Source: Hymenobacter negativus | GTDB lineage: Bacteria; Bacteroidota; Bacteroidia; Cytophagales; Hymenobacteraceae | Assembly (NCBI RefSeq): GCF_016056375.1 | Contig: NZ_JAEDAE010000001.1 | Location: 372,001 to 436,000 of the forward strand | DNA length: 64,000 nucleotides | Direction: 5' to 3' | In this document: positions 8,290 to 18,025 of the stretch, one piece after another | How the letters are laid out: each line of letters opens with the position of its first letter | Position numbering within the stretch: position 1 is the first letter of the stretch | Notes under the pieces: generated by a model | The model's database searches: none | What the model was told of the DNA's origin: nothing | The model's input: only the letters and a program-made list of their open reading frames with translations | Position numbers and translations under genes: made by a program

Positions 8290-10272
8290 CTACTTCAGAA
8301 TAGTGACTGCGCCCGTGGCCGAAAACAGCGTGCCGTCCTCGTTATCCTGCTGAAAACGCCACACATACGCGCCCGGCACCGGGGCGTGGCCTTTGATGGT
8401 GCCGTCCCAGGTTTCGCTGCGTTGGGTGCCGCGAAAAACCTGCTGGCCGTTGCGGTCTACTACCACAAAAGTGTAGTTGTTCAGGTACTTGCCTTTCACT
8501 TCGAGCACGTCGTTCAGGCCGTCGCCATTGGGCGTGAAGGCGGTGGGAATGGTAAGCGTGAGTTGCCGCGTGACACTGGCCAGGTTGGAATAGCTGAACG
8601 TGCCCGCCGGCAGGCCCGCGCCGCTAATTTGCAGGCGGTAGTGCAACACCTGGCGGTCGGTGGGTGGGGTGAGGTCGGTGTAGGTGTTGCCAGTCACGGC
8701 CACGGAACTCAGCACGGAGCCGTCGGCGGCGAGGCGCTGGAGGGCGTAGGTGGCCAGAATGGTTGGTTCGGGGCCGGTGAAGGGTGTCCAGGTGAGGGCG
8801 GCGGTGCTGCCGTCGGCATCGGCGGCGCTGGCTGAGAGGATGGCCGGGCAAGTGGCAGAGCTGGGGGGCGAGACGTTGCGGCAGGTATCCGCCAGCCGCA
8901 CGGTGTAGCAGGGCGGGCTGGCTTTGAGGGTGGCCAGGTCGGTGGAATCGCGGCGCGCGCGCAGTGAGGTAGCGGTGCCGAAATCGACCGCTCCGCTGCT
9001 GCCGGCCGTGCGGCTGTAGCGGAGCGAACTGCCAACGGGCAGGGTGGGCGTGGCCAGCGTCGGTGTCAGCACCACCACGTTATTGAGGTTGAAGCTGGCG
9101 ACCAGGAGGGGCTGGGGTGGCGGCAGGCTTGATTCCGTGCGGATGGGAAACGAATTGGAAATGGCCACTCCGCCGCCCGGCTGAGTGGCCGTTACCACAT
9201 AGTTATAAGTACTGCCGCACACCACGTCGGTATCCTCCAGCCCACCGCTAATGGGCACCAGGGAGGTAATAGACGTGCCGTTGCGGGTGACGGTGTAAGT
9301 GGTGCCGGGGCCGCCTTTGTCGTCCAGCAGCAGCTGGTTGCGGTTGCGGGCCGACGCACCGGTAAGGCTCAGCGTGCCGATGGCGACTGAGGCATCCGGG
9401 CTGCCGCCGCAGTAGTCCTTGCGGGCAATGCGGTAGCGGCCAGCCGCCGCGTTGGGCACGCTGAGCGGAGGGCTGCCGGGGCTTATGGTTACGCTGGGCA
9501 CATCCTGGAAACCGGTACCGGTGTCAACCTGCAAAGTGTAGAGGTAGCCGGCCGGCAGGTTGCCCACGGCCAGCGTAGCCGTGCCGTTGGGCACCGGCCC
9601 GCTGAGCGTGAGGCTGGTAAGAGTGGGCTTTACTGGGGCGGCTAGCGTGATGGGCTGTACCGAAGGGCGACTCTCGCACGAGCCGTTGGTATTAAAGTGG
9701 CCGGTAAGGGTGATAGAGGTGGCGCCGACTGGCACGGGAATCACCCCTGGCCCCCGGCCAATCGAAGCCGACCCGGTAGAGCCAGTGGGCGTCTGAAAAG
9801 TGTAGGTGTAGGTATCGTAACCCGTGTCAGTTATCGTGACCAAGGCTTGGTTGGCGGGGCAGGGCGCTACCGTGAAGGCCGGCGGCGGCGTGTCGTAAAC
9901 GTTGTAAACGCGGTAGTAGTAGATGGGATTACCAATCACATTATTTAGTTCCGATACCGTGACCGGGCCTACTTCGGCTAATGTGGGAGTATACGTATAC
10001 GGCAGGTAGTTGGGGGGGAAACAGCGGGGAGTGGAGGAGAAAAATGTGACCCCCGTGCCCCGCAACACGCCGTAGCTCAACACGCCGGTGGTGGGCCGAG
10101 TATGCACGAAATGCACCGGCTGGCCCACGCAAAAGGACGTTATTTCCATGCCGTTGGCATCGAGCGCCACAAATGCCGTGGGGTCGTTGGGCAGTGTTTC
10201 GCACTGGCTCCAAGCTAACTGGCCCGGCAGCCACAGCAGGAGCAATAAGAAATAGCGGTTCAGCAGCTTCAT
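8290..10272 (-). CDS. Secreted protein with T9SS type B (gliding motility-associated) C-terminal domain
   Basis: A 660-residue secreted protein. It opens with a signal peptide (MKLLNRYFLLLLLWLPGQLAWSQ), continues with Ig/fibronectin-like repeats rich in Thr, Gly and Pro, and ends in the type B sorting module: IPTAFTPNGDGLNDVLEV, VVDRNGQQVFRG, TWDGTIKGHAPVPGAYVW, final ILK. Proteins with this tail are exported by the type IX system and stay surface-attached or are released. The early region around residues 20-130 resembles PKD/adhesin-type modules. The ligand is not predictable. Confidence 0.9.
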   Translation of the reverse strand: MKLLNRYFLLLLLWLPGQLAWSQCETLPNDPTAFVALDANGMEITSFCVGQPVHFVHTRPTTGVLSYGVLRGTGVTFFSSTPRCFPPNYLPYTYTPTLAEVGPVTVSELNNVIGNPIYYYRVYNVYDTPPPAFTVAPCPANQALVTITDTGYDTYTYTFQTPTGSTGSASIGRGPGVIPVPVGATSITLTGHFNTNGSCESRPSVQPITLAAPVKPTLTSLTLSGPVPNGTATLAVGNLPAGYLYTLQVDTGTGFQDVPSVTISPGSPPLSVPNAAAGRYRIARKDYCGGSPDASVAIGTLSLTGASARNRNQLLLDDKGGPGTTYTVTRNGTSITSLVPISGGLEDTDVVCGSTYNYVVTATQPGGGVAISNSFPIRTESSLPPPQPLLVASFNLNNVVVLTPTLATPTLPVGSSLRYSRTAGSSGAVDFGTATSLRARRDSTDLATLKASPPCYTVRLADTCRNVSPPSSATCPAILSASAADADGSTAALTWTPFTGPEPTILATYALQRLAADGSVLSSVAVTGNTYTDLTPPTDRQVLHYRLQISGAGLPAGTFSYSNLASVTRQLTLTIPTAFTPNGDGLNDVLEVKGKYLNNYTFVVVDRNGQQVFRGTQRSETWDGTIKGHAPVPGAYVWRFQQDNEDGTLFSATGAVTILK

Positions 10273-10403
10273 ATTTTATCAGCTTCGTGCGCTTGCATCG
10301 GGCAGCCTTCGTAACGCAGGATGAAGCAGTATAGCGCCCATGTCGGCACATTCATTCCCATTTACCAGAAATGATTTTTTGCCAGAAGTAAGGCCAGCGG
10401 CTT

Positions 10404-11897
10404 TTACTGCCAGTCAAACTTACGGACGAAGGCCGCGGCTTTGTGCAAATCCGGGTACAGCACCCGGTCGCGCACCACGAATTTCACTTCCTGCCCGAAG
10501 GCTTCCACCACGCGCTCCAGGGCCTCGGAGGTGCGGCCGGGGCGGCGGAAGGCCAGCGCCTGCACGGCCGTAAGCAGTTCGATGCCCAGCACCTGCTCCA
10601 CGTTTTCGATGACGCGGCGGGCCTTGGTGGCGGCGTTGGCGCCCATGCTCACGTGGTCTTCCTGGCCGTTGCTGCTCACGATGCTGTCCACCGAAGCCGG
10701 CGTACAAAGCTGCTTGTTCTGGCTCACGATGCCGGCGGCGGTGTACTGCGGAATCATCAAGCCGGAGTTCACACCGGGCTCGGCCACGAGGTAGGTGGGC
10801 AGGCCACGCTGGCCGGAAATGAGCTGGTAGGTGCGGCGCTCCGAGATGCTGCCCAGCTCGGCCATGGCAATGGCCAGGTGGTCGAGGGCCAGGGCCAGGG
10901 GCTGGCCGTGGAAGTTGCCGCCGCTCAGAATCAGGTCTTCGTCGGGGAAGATGTTGGGGTTGTCGGTGACGGAGTTGCACTCGGTTTCGACCACCTGGGC
11001 CACGTAGGCCAGGGCATCACGCGAGGCCCCGTGCACTTGCGGTTGGCAGCGGAAGGAATAGGGGTCCTGCACGGCCAGGCGGGGCTGGGTTTGCAGCTCG
11101 GAGCCGGCCAGTAACTCGCGCAGGCGTTTCGCTACCAGCACCTGCCCGGCGTGGGGCCTGATGCGGTGCAGGTTTTCATTGAACGGGTGCGTGCAGCCGC
11201 CAAAGGCTTCCGTCGAAAGCGCCCCGATGACATCGGCGGCGGCGGCCAGGCGCTGGGCGCGCAGCACGCCATCCACGGCATAGGCCAGCATAAACTGGGT
11301 GCCGTTGAGCAGGGCCAGGCCTTCCTTGGCCTGCAAGGTGAGGGGCTCCCAGCTGAAGAGGCTCAAGGCGTCCTCGGCACTGAGGCGGTAGCCCTGGTAA
11401 TTTACTTCGCCCAGGCCCAGCAGGGGCAGGCAGAGGTGGGCCAGCGGGGCCAAATCGCCGGAAGCTCCGAGGCTGCCCTGCTCGTACACCACGGGCAGCA
11501 TCTCGCGGTTGTACATGGCCACGAGGCGCTCGGCGGTGGCCACCTGCACGCCGCTGTGGCCGTAGCTCAGGCTCTGGGCCTTGAGCAGCAGCATGAGGCG
11601 CACGAGGTTTTGGGGCACTTCGGCCCCGGTGCCGCAGGCGTGCGACATCATCAGGTTAACCTGGAGCTGGGTGCGCTCTTGGGGCGCGATGCCCACATTA
11701 TACAAGGAGCCGAAGCCCGTGTTGATGCCGTAAATCGGCTGGTCGTCGTGCACCAGGCGCTCGTGCAGGTAGGTGTGGCAGGCGGCAATCTGAGCCTTCG
11801 CGTCGGCGCCGAGTTCGACCGGGCGGCTGTCGGCCAGCAGGGCGGCCAGCGCGGCCAGGGTGAGGGGCTGCGCGGGCGAAATGGTGTGGGTGGGCAT
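10404..11897 (-). CDS. hutH: Histidine ammonia-lyase
   Basis: A 497-residue lyase that converts L-histidine to urocanate and ammonia, the first step of histidine breakdown. The electrophilic MIO cofactor forms from Ala145-Ser146-Gly147 in GSLGASGDLAPLAH; the loop Tyr is in YGINTGFGSLYN (residue 56), and SSNGQEDHVSMGANAATK is the expected C-terminal active-site region. The rest of the hut pathway (hutU, hutI) is absent from the window; a ureohydrolase at 57147 could in principle be the formimidoylglutamase, but it is far away. Located just after the hisS terminator on the same strand. Confidence 0.93.
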   Translation of the reverse strand: MPTHTISPAQPLTLAALAALLADSRPVELGADAKAQIAACHTYLHERLVHDDQPIYGINTGFGSLYNVGIAPQERTQLQVNLMMSHACGTGAEVPQNLVRLMLLLKAQSLSYGHSGVQVATAERLVAMYNREMLPVVYEQGSLGASGDLAPLAHLCLPLLGLGEVNYQGYRLSAEDALSLFSWEPLTLQAKEGLALLNGTQFMLAYAVDGVLRAQRLAAAADVIGALSTEAFGGCTHPFNENLHRIRPHAGQVLVAKRLRELLAGSELQTQPRLAVQDPYSFRCQPQVHGASRDALAYVAQVVETECNSVTDNPNIFPDEDLILSGGNFHGQPLALALDHLAIAMAELGSISERRTYQLISGQRGLPTYLVAEPGVNSGLMIPQYTAAGIVSQNKQLCTPASVDSIVSSNGQEDHVSMGANAATKARRVIENVEQVLGIELLTAVQALAFRRPGRTSEALERVVEAFGQEVKFVVRDRVLYPDLHKAAAFVRKFDWQ

Positions 11898-11941
11898 TAA
11901 AAAGGGGGGTGAGGGGCGGTTGGGGACCGCAAAGAACGAAA

Positions 11942-11975
11942 AAAACTCCCCTCCTTTTTTGAGGAGGGGAGTTTT
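11942..11975 (-). terminator. hisS intrinsic terminator
   Basis: A 13-bp stem (11942-11954 with 11963-11975) is followed on the minus strand by a T run, placed directly after the hisS stop and before the hutH start. Confidence 0.85.
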
Positions 11976-12004
11976 CGTGAAGCAGCTTACTGGTACTTCT
12001 CACA

Positions 12005-13438
12005 CTACTCTACCGTGAGGGCAGCCACTACTTCGCCCAGCGGTAGCACGCGCTCCACGCCGGAAGCCATGATTTTGACTTTGGCCACGCCGGCCGCGAT
12101 TTCCTCCGGCCCGAGCACGATGACCAGCGGAATGCCCTTGGCGTCGGCGTACTTGAACTGCTTTTGCAGCTTGCTCGCGTCGGGATAAAGCTCGCTAGGG
12201 ATGCCGGCGGCGCGTAGCTGCGCCAGCAGCGGCAGGGCCGCCCGGCCGCTGGCCAAATCGAAGTGCGTGAGGAGGCAGCGGGTAGGCGTCTCGCCGGTCT
12301 GGGTGAACAGGTCCAGCGCTTCCAGGCAGTCATACAGCCGGTCCACGCCAAACGAAAAGCCCACGCCCGACACGCCCGGCAGGCCAAAGGAGCCGGTGAG
12401 GTTGTCGTAGCGCCCGCCGCCGCTCACGCTGCCCATCTGCACGTTGTTGATTTTGACTTCGAAAATGCAGCCCGTGTAGTAGGAGAGGCCCCGCGCCAGC
12501 GTGGGGTCAAATTCGAGCCGGTCGAACTGCCGAAAGCCGGAGGCCACCAGCAGGTCGCGCACCTCGGCCAGCTCGGTAAGGCCGCGGTAGCGGGCCGTGA
12601 TTTCATCCGTCGCGGCCGCGTCATCGGCGGCGGTGGGGCGGGTGCCGTCGGGTTCCACGCCGGCCGTCACGAAGCCGGCCAGCAGGCGCTGGAGCTTCTC
12701 TTCGTAGCTGCCTTCCACCGTGAGCAGCGCAAACAGGGTTTCGATGGTGCCTTCTGAGAAGCCGCGTTCCAGCAACTCCTTGGTCACGCCGTCGCGCCCG
12801 ATTTTATCGAGCTTGTCGATGGCCACAAACAAGTCCGTTTCGCGGCCCTCGCCGCCTAGCGCCTGGTAAATATTGCGCAGCACGCCGCGGTGGTTGATTT
12901 TGATGGTGAAATCGTGCAGGCCAAGGCCATCCATTACCTGGGCAATCATGAGCACGATTTCGGCTTCGCAGAGCAGCGAATCGGTGCCCACCACGTCGGC
13001 ATCGCACTGGTAAAACTCGCGGTAGCGGCCGCGCTGGGGGCGGTCGGCGCGCCACACGGGCTGCATCTGGTAGCGCTTGAAGGGGAAAGTTAAGGTGCCG
13101 CGGTTCATGGCCACGTAGCGGGCGAAGGGCACGGTGAGGTCGTAGCGCAGGCCTTTTTCGGCCACTTTGGGCAGCAGGGCTTTCGAGCCGGTGGTTAGGT
13201 CCTCGGCCGTGACGTCCTTGGCAAAATCGCCGGAGTTCAGCACTTTGAACAGGAGTTGGTCGCCCTCGTCGCCGTACTTGCCGGTGAGGACGGACAGGTT
13301 TTCCAGCGTCGGCGTTTCGAGCGGCGCAAAGCCAAACGACTCGAACGTGCGGCGGATAACGTTGAAAATGTGCTGGCGGCGCGCCACCTGCGCGGGGCCA
13401 AAGTCGCGGGTGCCCTTGGGAATACTCGGTTTTTGCAT
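12005..13438 (-). CDS. hisS: Histidyl-tRNA synthetase
   Basis: A 477-residue class II synthetase that charges tRNA-His. Motifs are visible in order: PKGTRDFGP start, motif 2 with DLTVPFARYVAMN and FKRYQMQPVWRADRPQRGRYREFYQCDADVVG, the histidine-specific loop RGLSYYTGCIFE, the motif 3 region GVGFSFGVDRLYDCL, and a C-terminal anticodon-binding domain (LPLLAQLRAAGIPSELYPD). Length is in the family range. It is monocistronic and has its own terminator. Confidence 0.96.
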   Translation of the reverse strand: MQKPSIPKGTRDFGPAQVARRQHIFNVIRRTFESFGFAPLETPTLENLSVLTGKYGDEGDQLLFKVLNSGDFAKDVTAEDLTTGSKALLPKVAEKGLRYDLTVPFARYVAMNRGTLTFPFKRYQMQPVWRADRPQRGRYREFYQCDADVVGTDSLLCEAEIVLMIAQVMDGLGLHDFTIKINHRGVLRNIYQALGGEGRETDLFVAIDKLDKIGRDGVTKELLERGFSEGTIETLFALLTVEGSYEEKLQRLLAGFVTAGVEPDGTRPTAADDAAATDEITARYRGLTELAEVRDLLVASGFRQFDRLEFDPTLARGLSYYTGCIFEVKINNVQMGSVSGGGRYDNLTGSFGLPGVSGVGFSFGVDRLYDCLEALDLFTQTGETPTRCLLTHFDLASGRAALPLLAQLRAAGIPSELYPDASKLQKQFKYADAKGIPLVIVLGPEEIAAGVAKVKIMASGVERVLPLGEVVAALTVE

Positions 13439-13501
13439 AACGCAGGCAAAGGTAGATACCCGTTTCGCAAGCGTGGAGTGGGAAGGGGTGGGGTGGCCAG
13501 G

Positions 13502-14872
13502 CTAACGCTTGAAATAGGCTAAATTCATGCGGTTCTGTTGATAAAGAAAGGCCGAAAAATCGGGCGCGAATTCGATGCGCGCCCCCCGCTCTTCGTAGCG
13601 AAAAACGCCCTTGCTCACCGGTTCCAGCGTCATGTTGCCTTCGCGCGGCGACTCCAGGCGCAGGGTATTGCCCTCCCGCTTTACGCTGAAAAACAAGCCA
13701 ATCATGCTGCTGGCGTATTCACCCACACATCGGTCAAGGTCGGCAGATTCGGGCACGTAGCTGGAGGTAGTGAAGACGGGCAGCCGGTAAGGCTTTGCAA
13801 AGCAGATGCTGCGGATACCTTCCCAAACCTGGTTGATGCTGTAAGCCCGCGCATTGCTGCAAAATGCCACCGAAAGCTTTTCGGTGGGGCTATAGCTGGC
13901 CATGGCGCTGTAGTCGTTGGCCGAGCTTAGGTCGGCTTGGTAGGAGTAGAGCGGCTGTGGCCAGCGGCTGTTTTGCCCACTGCTGCCAATGAGGTGCGGG
14001 TTCCCATCGTGCCCTTGCTCCATTTCCTGCCGGTGAGCCGCCGATACCAGCCGGCCCTCGTACAGGGCTTCCGAAAGGCGGTTGAGGTCGGCCGGAGTCG
14101 ATACGAGGGTGCCCGTGCCGGTGGGGCCCGCAAAATTGAGATTGGGACTGGGCTGCCAGCCGCTGGCGCGTTTTTCGAAGGCCAGGGCTTCCTGCTGCTG
14201 CGGGGAGGGGACACGGCTAAAGTAGGTGTCGTGCATGCCGGCCCGATCCAGAATACGGGTTTGCAGGGCCTGGGCGTAAGTTTGTTTGGTGAGTTGGGCG
14301 ATGACGTGTTCGAGCAACACGTAGTTGGCATGCACGTAGGGCACGCCGGGAAATATCTCCGCCGGGGCCACCGGCTCGGCAATAAAATCCAGCAGCTGGG
14401 CGCTGGTCATCGGCTTGCCCGGTGGGTAGGCCCGGGCCCGCAGGCCGCTACGCTCGGTCAGCAAGTGCTCGATGGTGATGTCAGCAGCGCGGGGAAACTT
14501 GGGTAAAAACCGAGCCAGCGGGGTGTTCAGCGTCAGCTTGCCTTCTTCCACCAGCTGAAACGTCAATATCGTCGTGAGCAGTTGGTGCAGGTAGTTGACG
14601 CGGTAACGCGTGGCAGGCGTGGCGGCGAGCGGCGGCCGAAGCTGGGCAAAGCCAAACGCCCGGCTATACACTACCTGGCCTGCCCGCATCACGGCCACGC
14701 TGCCCATCATTTTCTGGTTGGTGGCCAGCGAAGTCAGCAGGCTATCCAGCTTGGCCGTGTTCAGTGACTGGCCTTGCGCGCGCAGGGGCAGCAGCGTCCC
14801 GCCCGCCAATAGAAGCAGCCAACGACTCGTTACTGTTAAATAAAAGGCTTGTGATGAAGGAGATTTCCGCAT
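13502..14872 (-). CDS. Beta-lactamase-fold serine hydrolase homologue lacking catalytic residues
   Basis: A 456-residue exported protein (Arg/Lys start, hydrophobic stretch ending LRAQGQS). The fold is that of class C beta-lactamase/serine hydrolases: LLTSLATNQKMMGSVAVMRAGQVVYSRAFG, then FQLVEEGKLTLNTPLARFLPKFP and ITIEHLLTERSGL. At the place of the catalytic SxxK motif the protein reads RVNYLHQLLT, with Tyr94 where Ser is expected and Gln97 where Lys is expected. The YxN motif is also altered (YVH, residues 179-181). It is probably a non-catalytic binding protein or a pseudo-enzyme. A C-terminal lipocalin-like beta domain follows. Confidence 0.8.
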   Translation of the reverse strand: MRKSPSSQAFYLTVTSRWLLLLAGGTLLPLRAQGQSLNTAKLDSLLTSLATNQKMMGSVAVMRAGQVVYSRAFGFAQLRPPLAATPATRYRVNYLHQLLTTILTFQLVEEGKLTLNTPLARFLPKFPRAADITIEHLLTERSGLRARAYPPGKPMTSAQLLDFIAEPVAPAEIFPGVPYVHANYVLLEHVIAQLTKQTYAQALQTRILDRAGMHDTYFSRVPSPQQQEALAFEKRASGWQPSPNLNFAGPTGTGTLVSTPADLNRLSEALYEGRLVSAAHRQEMEQGHDGNPHLIGSSGQNSRWPQPLYSYQADLSSANDYSAMASYSPTEKLSVAFCSNARAYSINQVWEGIRSICFAKPYRLPVFTTSSYVPESADLDRCVGEYASSMIGLFFSVKREGNTLRLESPREGNMTLEPVSKGVFRYEERGARIEFAPDFSAFLYQQNRMNLAYFKR

Positions 14873-14960
14873 AGGCCGGCAAAGGTAGTCAGCCGGAATG
14901 GCGGGCTAGATGGCAGCATGCGCTGTAGCAAGGCAACAAATGTGGCTGCCTCGGTAATAC

Positions 14961-14998
14961 AAAACCCCGCCGCCGGCCAAGCCGACGACGGGGTTTTT
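14961..14998 (-). terminator. Intrinsic terminator of the TonB-dependent receptor gene
   Basis: A GC-rich hairpin with AAAACCCCG and CGGGGTTTT ends and a short T run on the minus strand sits about 50 bases after the stop of the receptor gene. Confidence 0.75.
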
Positions 14999-15050
14999 CG
15001 CAGAAAGAAGAAGGTGAGAAAAGCGGGGTGGCAAACGGAAGTGGGGTAAC

Positions 15051-17585
15051 TCAGCCGCCGAAGCCGCCGCCGCCCTGGGGCGCGGCCTCGATGCGGCCCG
15101 GCTTGGCCTTGCTGGCCCCGATGTACCAAGTGAAGCCCAGCCAGCCCACGCGGCTTTCGTCTTTGGAATAGCGGGTGCTGCTCAGCACGTCGGTGGCGAT
15201 TTCGTTGCGGTACTGCTGGGTGTTCAGCAAGTCGGCAATGCGCAGGGTGAGGGCGGCACGGTCCGAAAACAGGCGCTGGCGCAGGGCAATGTCGACCTGC
15301 CCGGAGGCCAGCTGCCGGCCCTGGGCCGTGAGTTGGGCCGAGCGCACGTTGCCGCTCAGCTGCAAATCGAGGGTGGGGCGGATGGTGAAGTTGTTGGTGA
15401 GGCGGGCCGTGGCGATGAAGCCCGTGCGATTGTTGCCGATGCCGTTGCCGGCAATCTGGGCGCGGTAGAGGCTGGTGCTGGCATTCATCCGCCACCACTT
15501 GGCCAGGGGCTGGTTGAGGCTGAACTCGGCCCCGAGGTTGGTGGTGGTGCCCAGGTTGGCGTAGGTTTCGGCCGTCACTAGGCCGGCATTGCCAGCCAGG
15601 CGGGTGGCCAGGGTGTCCACGAAGCGCAGGCGCTGGATGGAGTTGGTGGTGATGCGGGCAAACGCGGTGCTGGTAATGGTGGCCTGCCCAATGGTGAGTT
15701 GGTGGCCCAGCTCAATGTTGTGGCTGAATTCAGCCTGCAGGCGCGGGTTGCCAAGGCGGTAGCTGCGCGGGTCCTGGTAAATGGCCAGCGGCAGCTGCTG
15801 CATAAAGTTGGGGCGATTGAGGCGACGGGCGTAGCTCAGCTGCAGGCGGTTCTGGCCAGCTTCCTTGCCAAAGTCGCGGCTGATGAGGGCCGAGGGGAAG
15901 AAGCTCAGGTAGTCCTGGCGGAGGCTGCCGCGCTGGGCAATGCCCTCGCCGCCCTGAATGCTGCCACTTAGGTACGTGTATTCGGAGCGCAGGCCGGCCT
16001 GGGCGTTCCACTTCTTGCCAAAGCTGTGCTGGGCGGTGACGTAAGCAGCGGGCACCACTTGGTTGGACGTATAGGTGAGCGAGCGGGCGGGGTCGTCCTG
16101 GAAGTCGTTGGGACGGGTTTCGCTGGTGGCGTAGCCGAAGCTGTTGCTGCCGTGGTTGCTCTGGCGTTCTACTTTGGCGCCCATTTCAAGCCGACCTTTG
16201 CCGTCGGCCAGCGGGTGCACGTAGTCCACCTGCCCAAACTGAATGTTGGCCAGCAAATCGAGCTGCTGCCGGGTGCCGGGCTGCGGCACGCCCACCGAGC
16301 CAGCCTCGGCGTACTGCCGCTGCACCACCGGCACGTTGGCATCGATTATCACCGTACCGAAGTTAGCGGTCAGCTCACGGCCTTTGTGAGCCTCCCAGGT
16401 GCGGCGGTAGTTGCCGTCGGCTTCCAGGATTTTCACTTTCACGTCGAGGTCCTGCCGGCCAACGGTTTTTTGCACCGGGCCACCGTTGGTTTGCTGGGTC
16501 AGGTCCTGGCTTTCGCCTTCGATGTTGCGCTCCGTTTTGGGGCTCACGTTCAGGCTTAGGCTCTGGTTTTTGGGCAATTCCAGTTCCACTCCCATTTCCA
16601 GCGAGTGGTTACGGTGAATTTCGTTGCCAACGCCCACCTGGGTGGTGCGGACGGTTTCGCCGGGGCCTAGCAGGGCCGTCTGCTCGCTGTGGCCGTGGTT
16701 GAGGTAGGTCACGTCGCGGCCGTTGTAGCCGGCCGTCCAGGTGGCTTTGCCCACCTTGCGGCTCAGGTTCAGGTTGCCGCTGTATTTGTCGGCGGTGCCC
16801 AGGTTGAAGGCGGCCGTGCCGTTGGTGCCGGTACGGGTTTCTTTTTTGGTAATCAGGTTGATAACCCCGCCGCCGCCGGCTGCGTCGTACTTGGCCGAGG
16901 GGTTGGTAATTACTTCAATTTGGGCAATGCGCGAGGCCGGAATCTGGTCGAGGCGGGGGCCACCGGTGCCGCCGTTGCTCACGCCGGCGGGCTTGCCATC
17001 AATGAGGATGGTCACGTTGGAAGTGCCGCGCATGCTCACCGTGCCGTTCACATCCACGCTCACCGAGGGCACGTTTTGGAGCACGTTGGCCGCCGTGCCG
17101 CCCACGCTGCCCAGGTCCTTGTCCACGTTAATCACGCGCTTGCCCAACTCCTCCACCACAGCGGCTTTCTGGCCCGTCACCACCACTTCGCTCAGCTTGG
17201 TAGCCTTGGCCGCACTTAGTTGAAGGCCCGATAATTCCAGCGAAGGCGCAGCGGCCGTGAGGGTAAAGCGGCGGCGCAGCACGCCATAGTTCAGGTCCTG
17301 CACCCGCAGCAAGTAGGTGCCCAAGGGCAACGTCGCTGCTTTAAAAGTGCCCTGCTCCGTGGTCTGGGCCACCGCCACGAAGGTAGAATCAGCCGCACGC
17401 AGCAGCAGCACATCGGAGAATGGCACGGCCTGGCCAGAGCCGGCTTCCACCAGGCTGCCGCTCACGCGGCCGGGGCCAGCAGTCTGGGCCATGGCTGCCC
17501 CGATGGGCAAAAAGAGCATTGTAGCCGAAGCCAGCAGCAGGCGGCCGAAGTAAAAACCAGTGAGCGGAGTGAAAAAGGTTTTCAT
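15051..17585 (-). CDS. TonB-dependent outer-membrane receptor (OMP_b-brl type)
   Basis: An 844-residue protein. After a signal peptide (MKTFFTPLTGFYFGRLLLAS...AMAQ) comes a carboxypeptidase-regulatory-like domain (GRVSGSLVEAGSGQAVPFSDVLLL), a plug domain (VVEELGKRVINVDKDLGSVGGTAANVLQNVPSVSVD, RGTSNVTILIDGKPAGV, ASRIAQIEVITNPSAKYDAAG) and a long beta-barrel ending in a glycine-rich tail (APQGGGGFGG). These proteins import a ligand through the outer membrane using TonB energy; no SusD partner is adjacent, so a glycan-utilisation role is not supported. The start at 17585 is chosen because the signal peptide begins there; the frame runs 68 codons further up into non-coding leader. Confidence 0.92.
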   Translation of the reverse strand: MKTFFTPLTGFYFGRLLLASATMLFLPIGAAMAQTAGPGRVSGSLVEAGSGQAVPFSDVLLLRAADSTFVAVAQTTEQGTFKAATLPLGTYLLRVQDLNYGVLRRRFTLTAAAPSLELSGLQLSAAKATKLSEVVVTGQKAAVVEELGKRVINVDKDLGSVGGTAANVLQNVPSVSVDVNGTVSMRGTSNVTILIDGKPAGVSNGGTGGPRLDQIPASRIAQIEVITNPSAKYDAAGGGGVINLITKKETRTGTNGTAAFNLGTADKYSGNLNLSRKVGKATWTAGYNGRDVTYLNHGHSEQTALLGPGETVRTTQVGVGNEIHRNHSLEMGVELELPKNQSLSLNVSPKTERNIEGESQDLTQQTNGGPVQKTVGRQDLDVKVKILEADGNYRRTWEAHKGRELTANFGTVIIDANVPVVQRQYAEAGSVGVPQPGTRQQLDLLANIQFGQVDYVHPLADGKGRLEMGAKVERQSNHGSNSFGYATSETRPNDFQDDPARSLTYTSNQVVPAAYVTAQHSFGKKWNAQAGLRSEYTYLSGSIQGGEGIAQRGSLRQDYLSFFPSALISRDFGKEAGQNRLQLSYARRLNRPNFMQQLPLAIYQDPRSYRLGNPRLQAEFSHNIELGHQLTIGQATITSTAFARITTNSIQRLRFVDTLATRLAGNAGLVTAETYANLGTTTNLGAEFSLNQPLAKWWRMNASTSLYRAQIAGNGIGNNRTGFIATARLTNNFTIRPTLDLQLSGNVRSAQLTAQGRQLASGQVDIALRQRLFSDRAALTLRIADLLNTQQYRNEIATDVLSSTRYSKDESRVGWLGFTWYIGASKAKPGRIEAAPQGGGGFGG

Positions 17586-17759
17586 GGTGCAGCGAAAAAG
17601 ATGAGGTCGGGCGAGGGGCGGCTCAGGTCCGGCAGCGGCCGCGGTTCCGCTGGGGAGGTGAGGGGTCCGGGGCCCGAATCCCCGGTGAGTGTGAAGCCAC
17701 GCCGGGTAGCGGGCCGTCTTTGGTACACGCTGACGGCAGCTACTAGGCCTTGTATGGAA

Positions 17760-17789
17760 CAAATGTAAAGCAGGTACTTTGTAACACAA
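17760..17789 (-). promoter_or_regulatory. Candidate Bacteroidota promoter of the TonB-dependent receptor gene
   Basis: On the minus strand a TTG element (17789-17787) is followed after 19 bases by TACATTTG (17767-17760). This matches the Bacteroidota -33/-7 pattern (TTG, 19-21 bases, TAnnTTTG). Transcription would start near 17753, leaving a leader of about 170 bases. Confidence 0.6.
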
Positions 17790-17984
17790 GGTACTGGTTG
17801 AATAAATTTCTGTTAAGCAAAGCTTTTGAAATTGTTACCAGTTGAAATTCAGCTTGTAAGCGCCAAAAAAATAATTTTGGCATCAGGCCTTCAGCGGCCC
17901 TGGCAGAGAAATAGGGTTTGAAGCGTTAGATGCCGGGTTGCTTCCGGCGGTTGCCTGAGTTGTTAGGAATCGGGTCGAATGCGT

Positions 17985-18016
17985 AAAAAAAGCCCCGCCA
18001 AATAGGGCAGGGCTTT
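17985..18016 (-). terminator. Intrinsic terminator of the MORN-repeat gene
   Basis: An AAAGCCC hairpin with one G-U pair on the minus strand and a run of seven T residues follows the gene at 18146 on the same strand, beyond an intervening repeat. Confidence 0.6.
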
Positions 18017-18025
18017 GATAGGGTG

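Noticed and set aside
8230..8835. Rightward frame over the type B cargo gene
   Set aside because: Gly/Val/His-rich translation typical of the antisense of a GC-rich gene; the minus-strand gene has signal peptide and sorting domain.
17586..17760. Riboswitch in the TonB-dependent receptor leader
   Set aside because: The leader is long and has a strong hairpin, but conserved cobalamin, SAM or TPP box sequences were not found.
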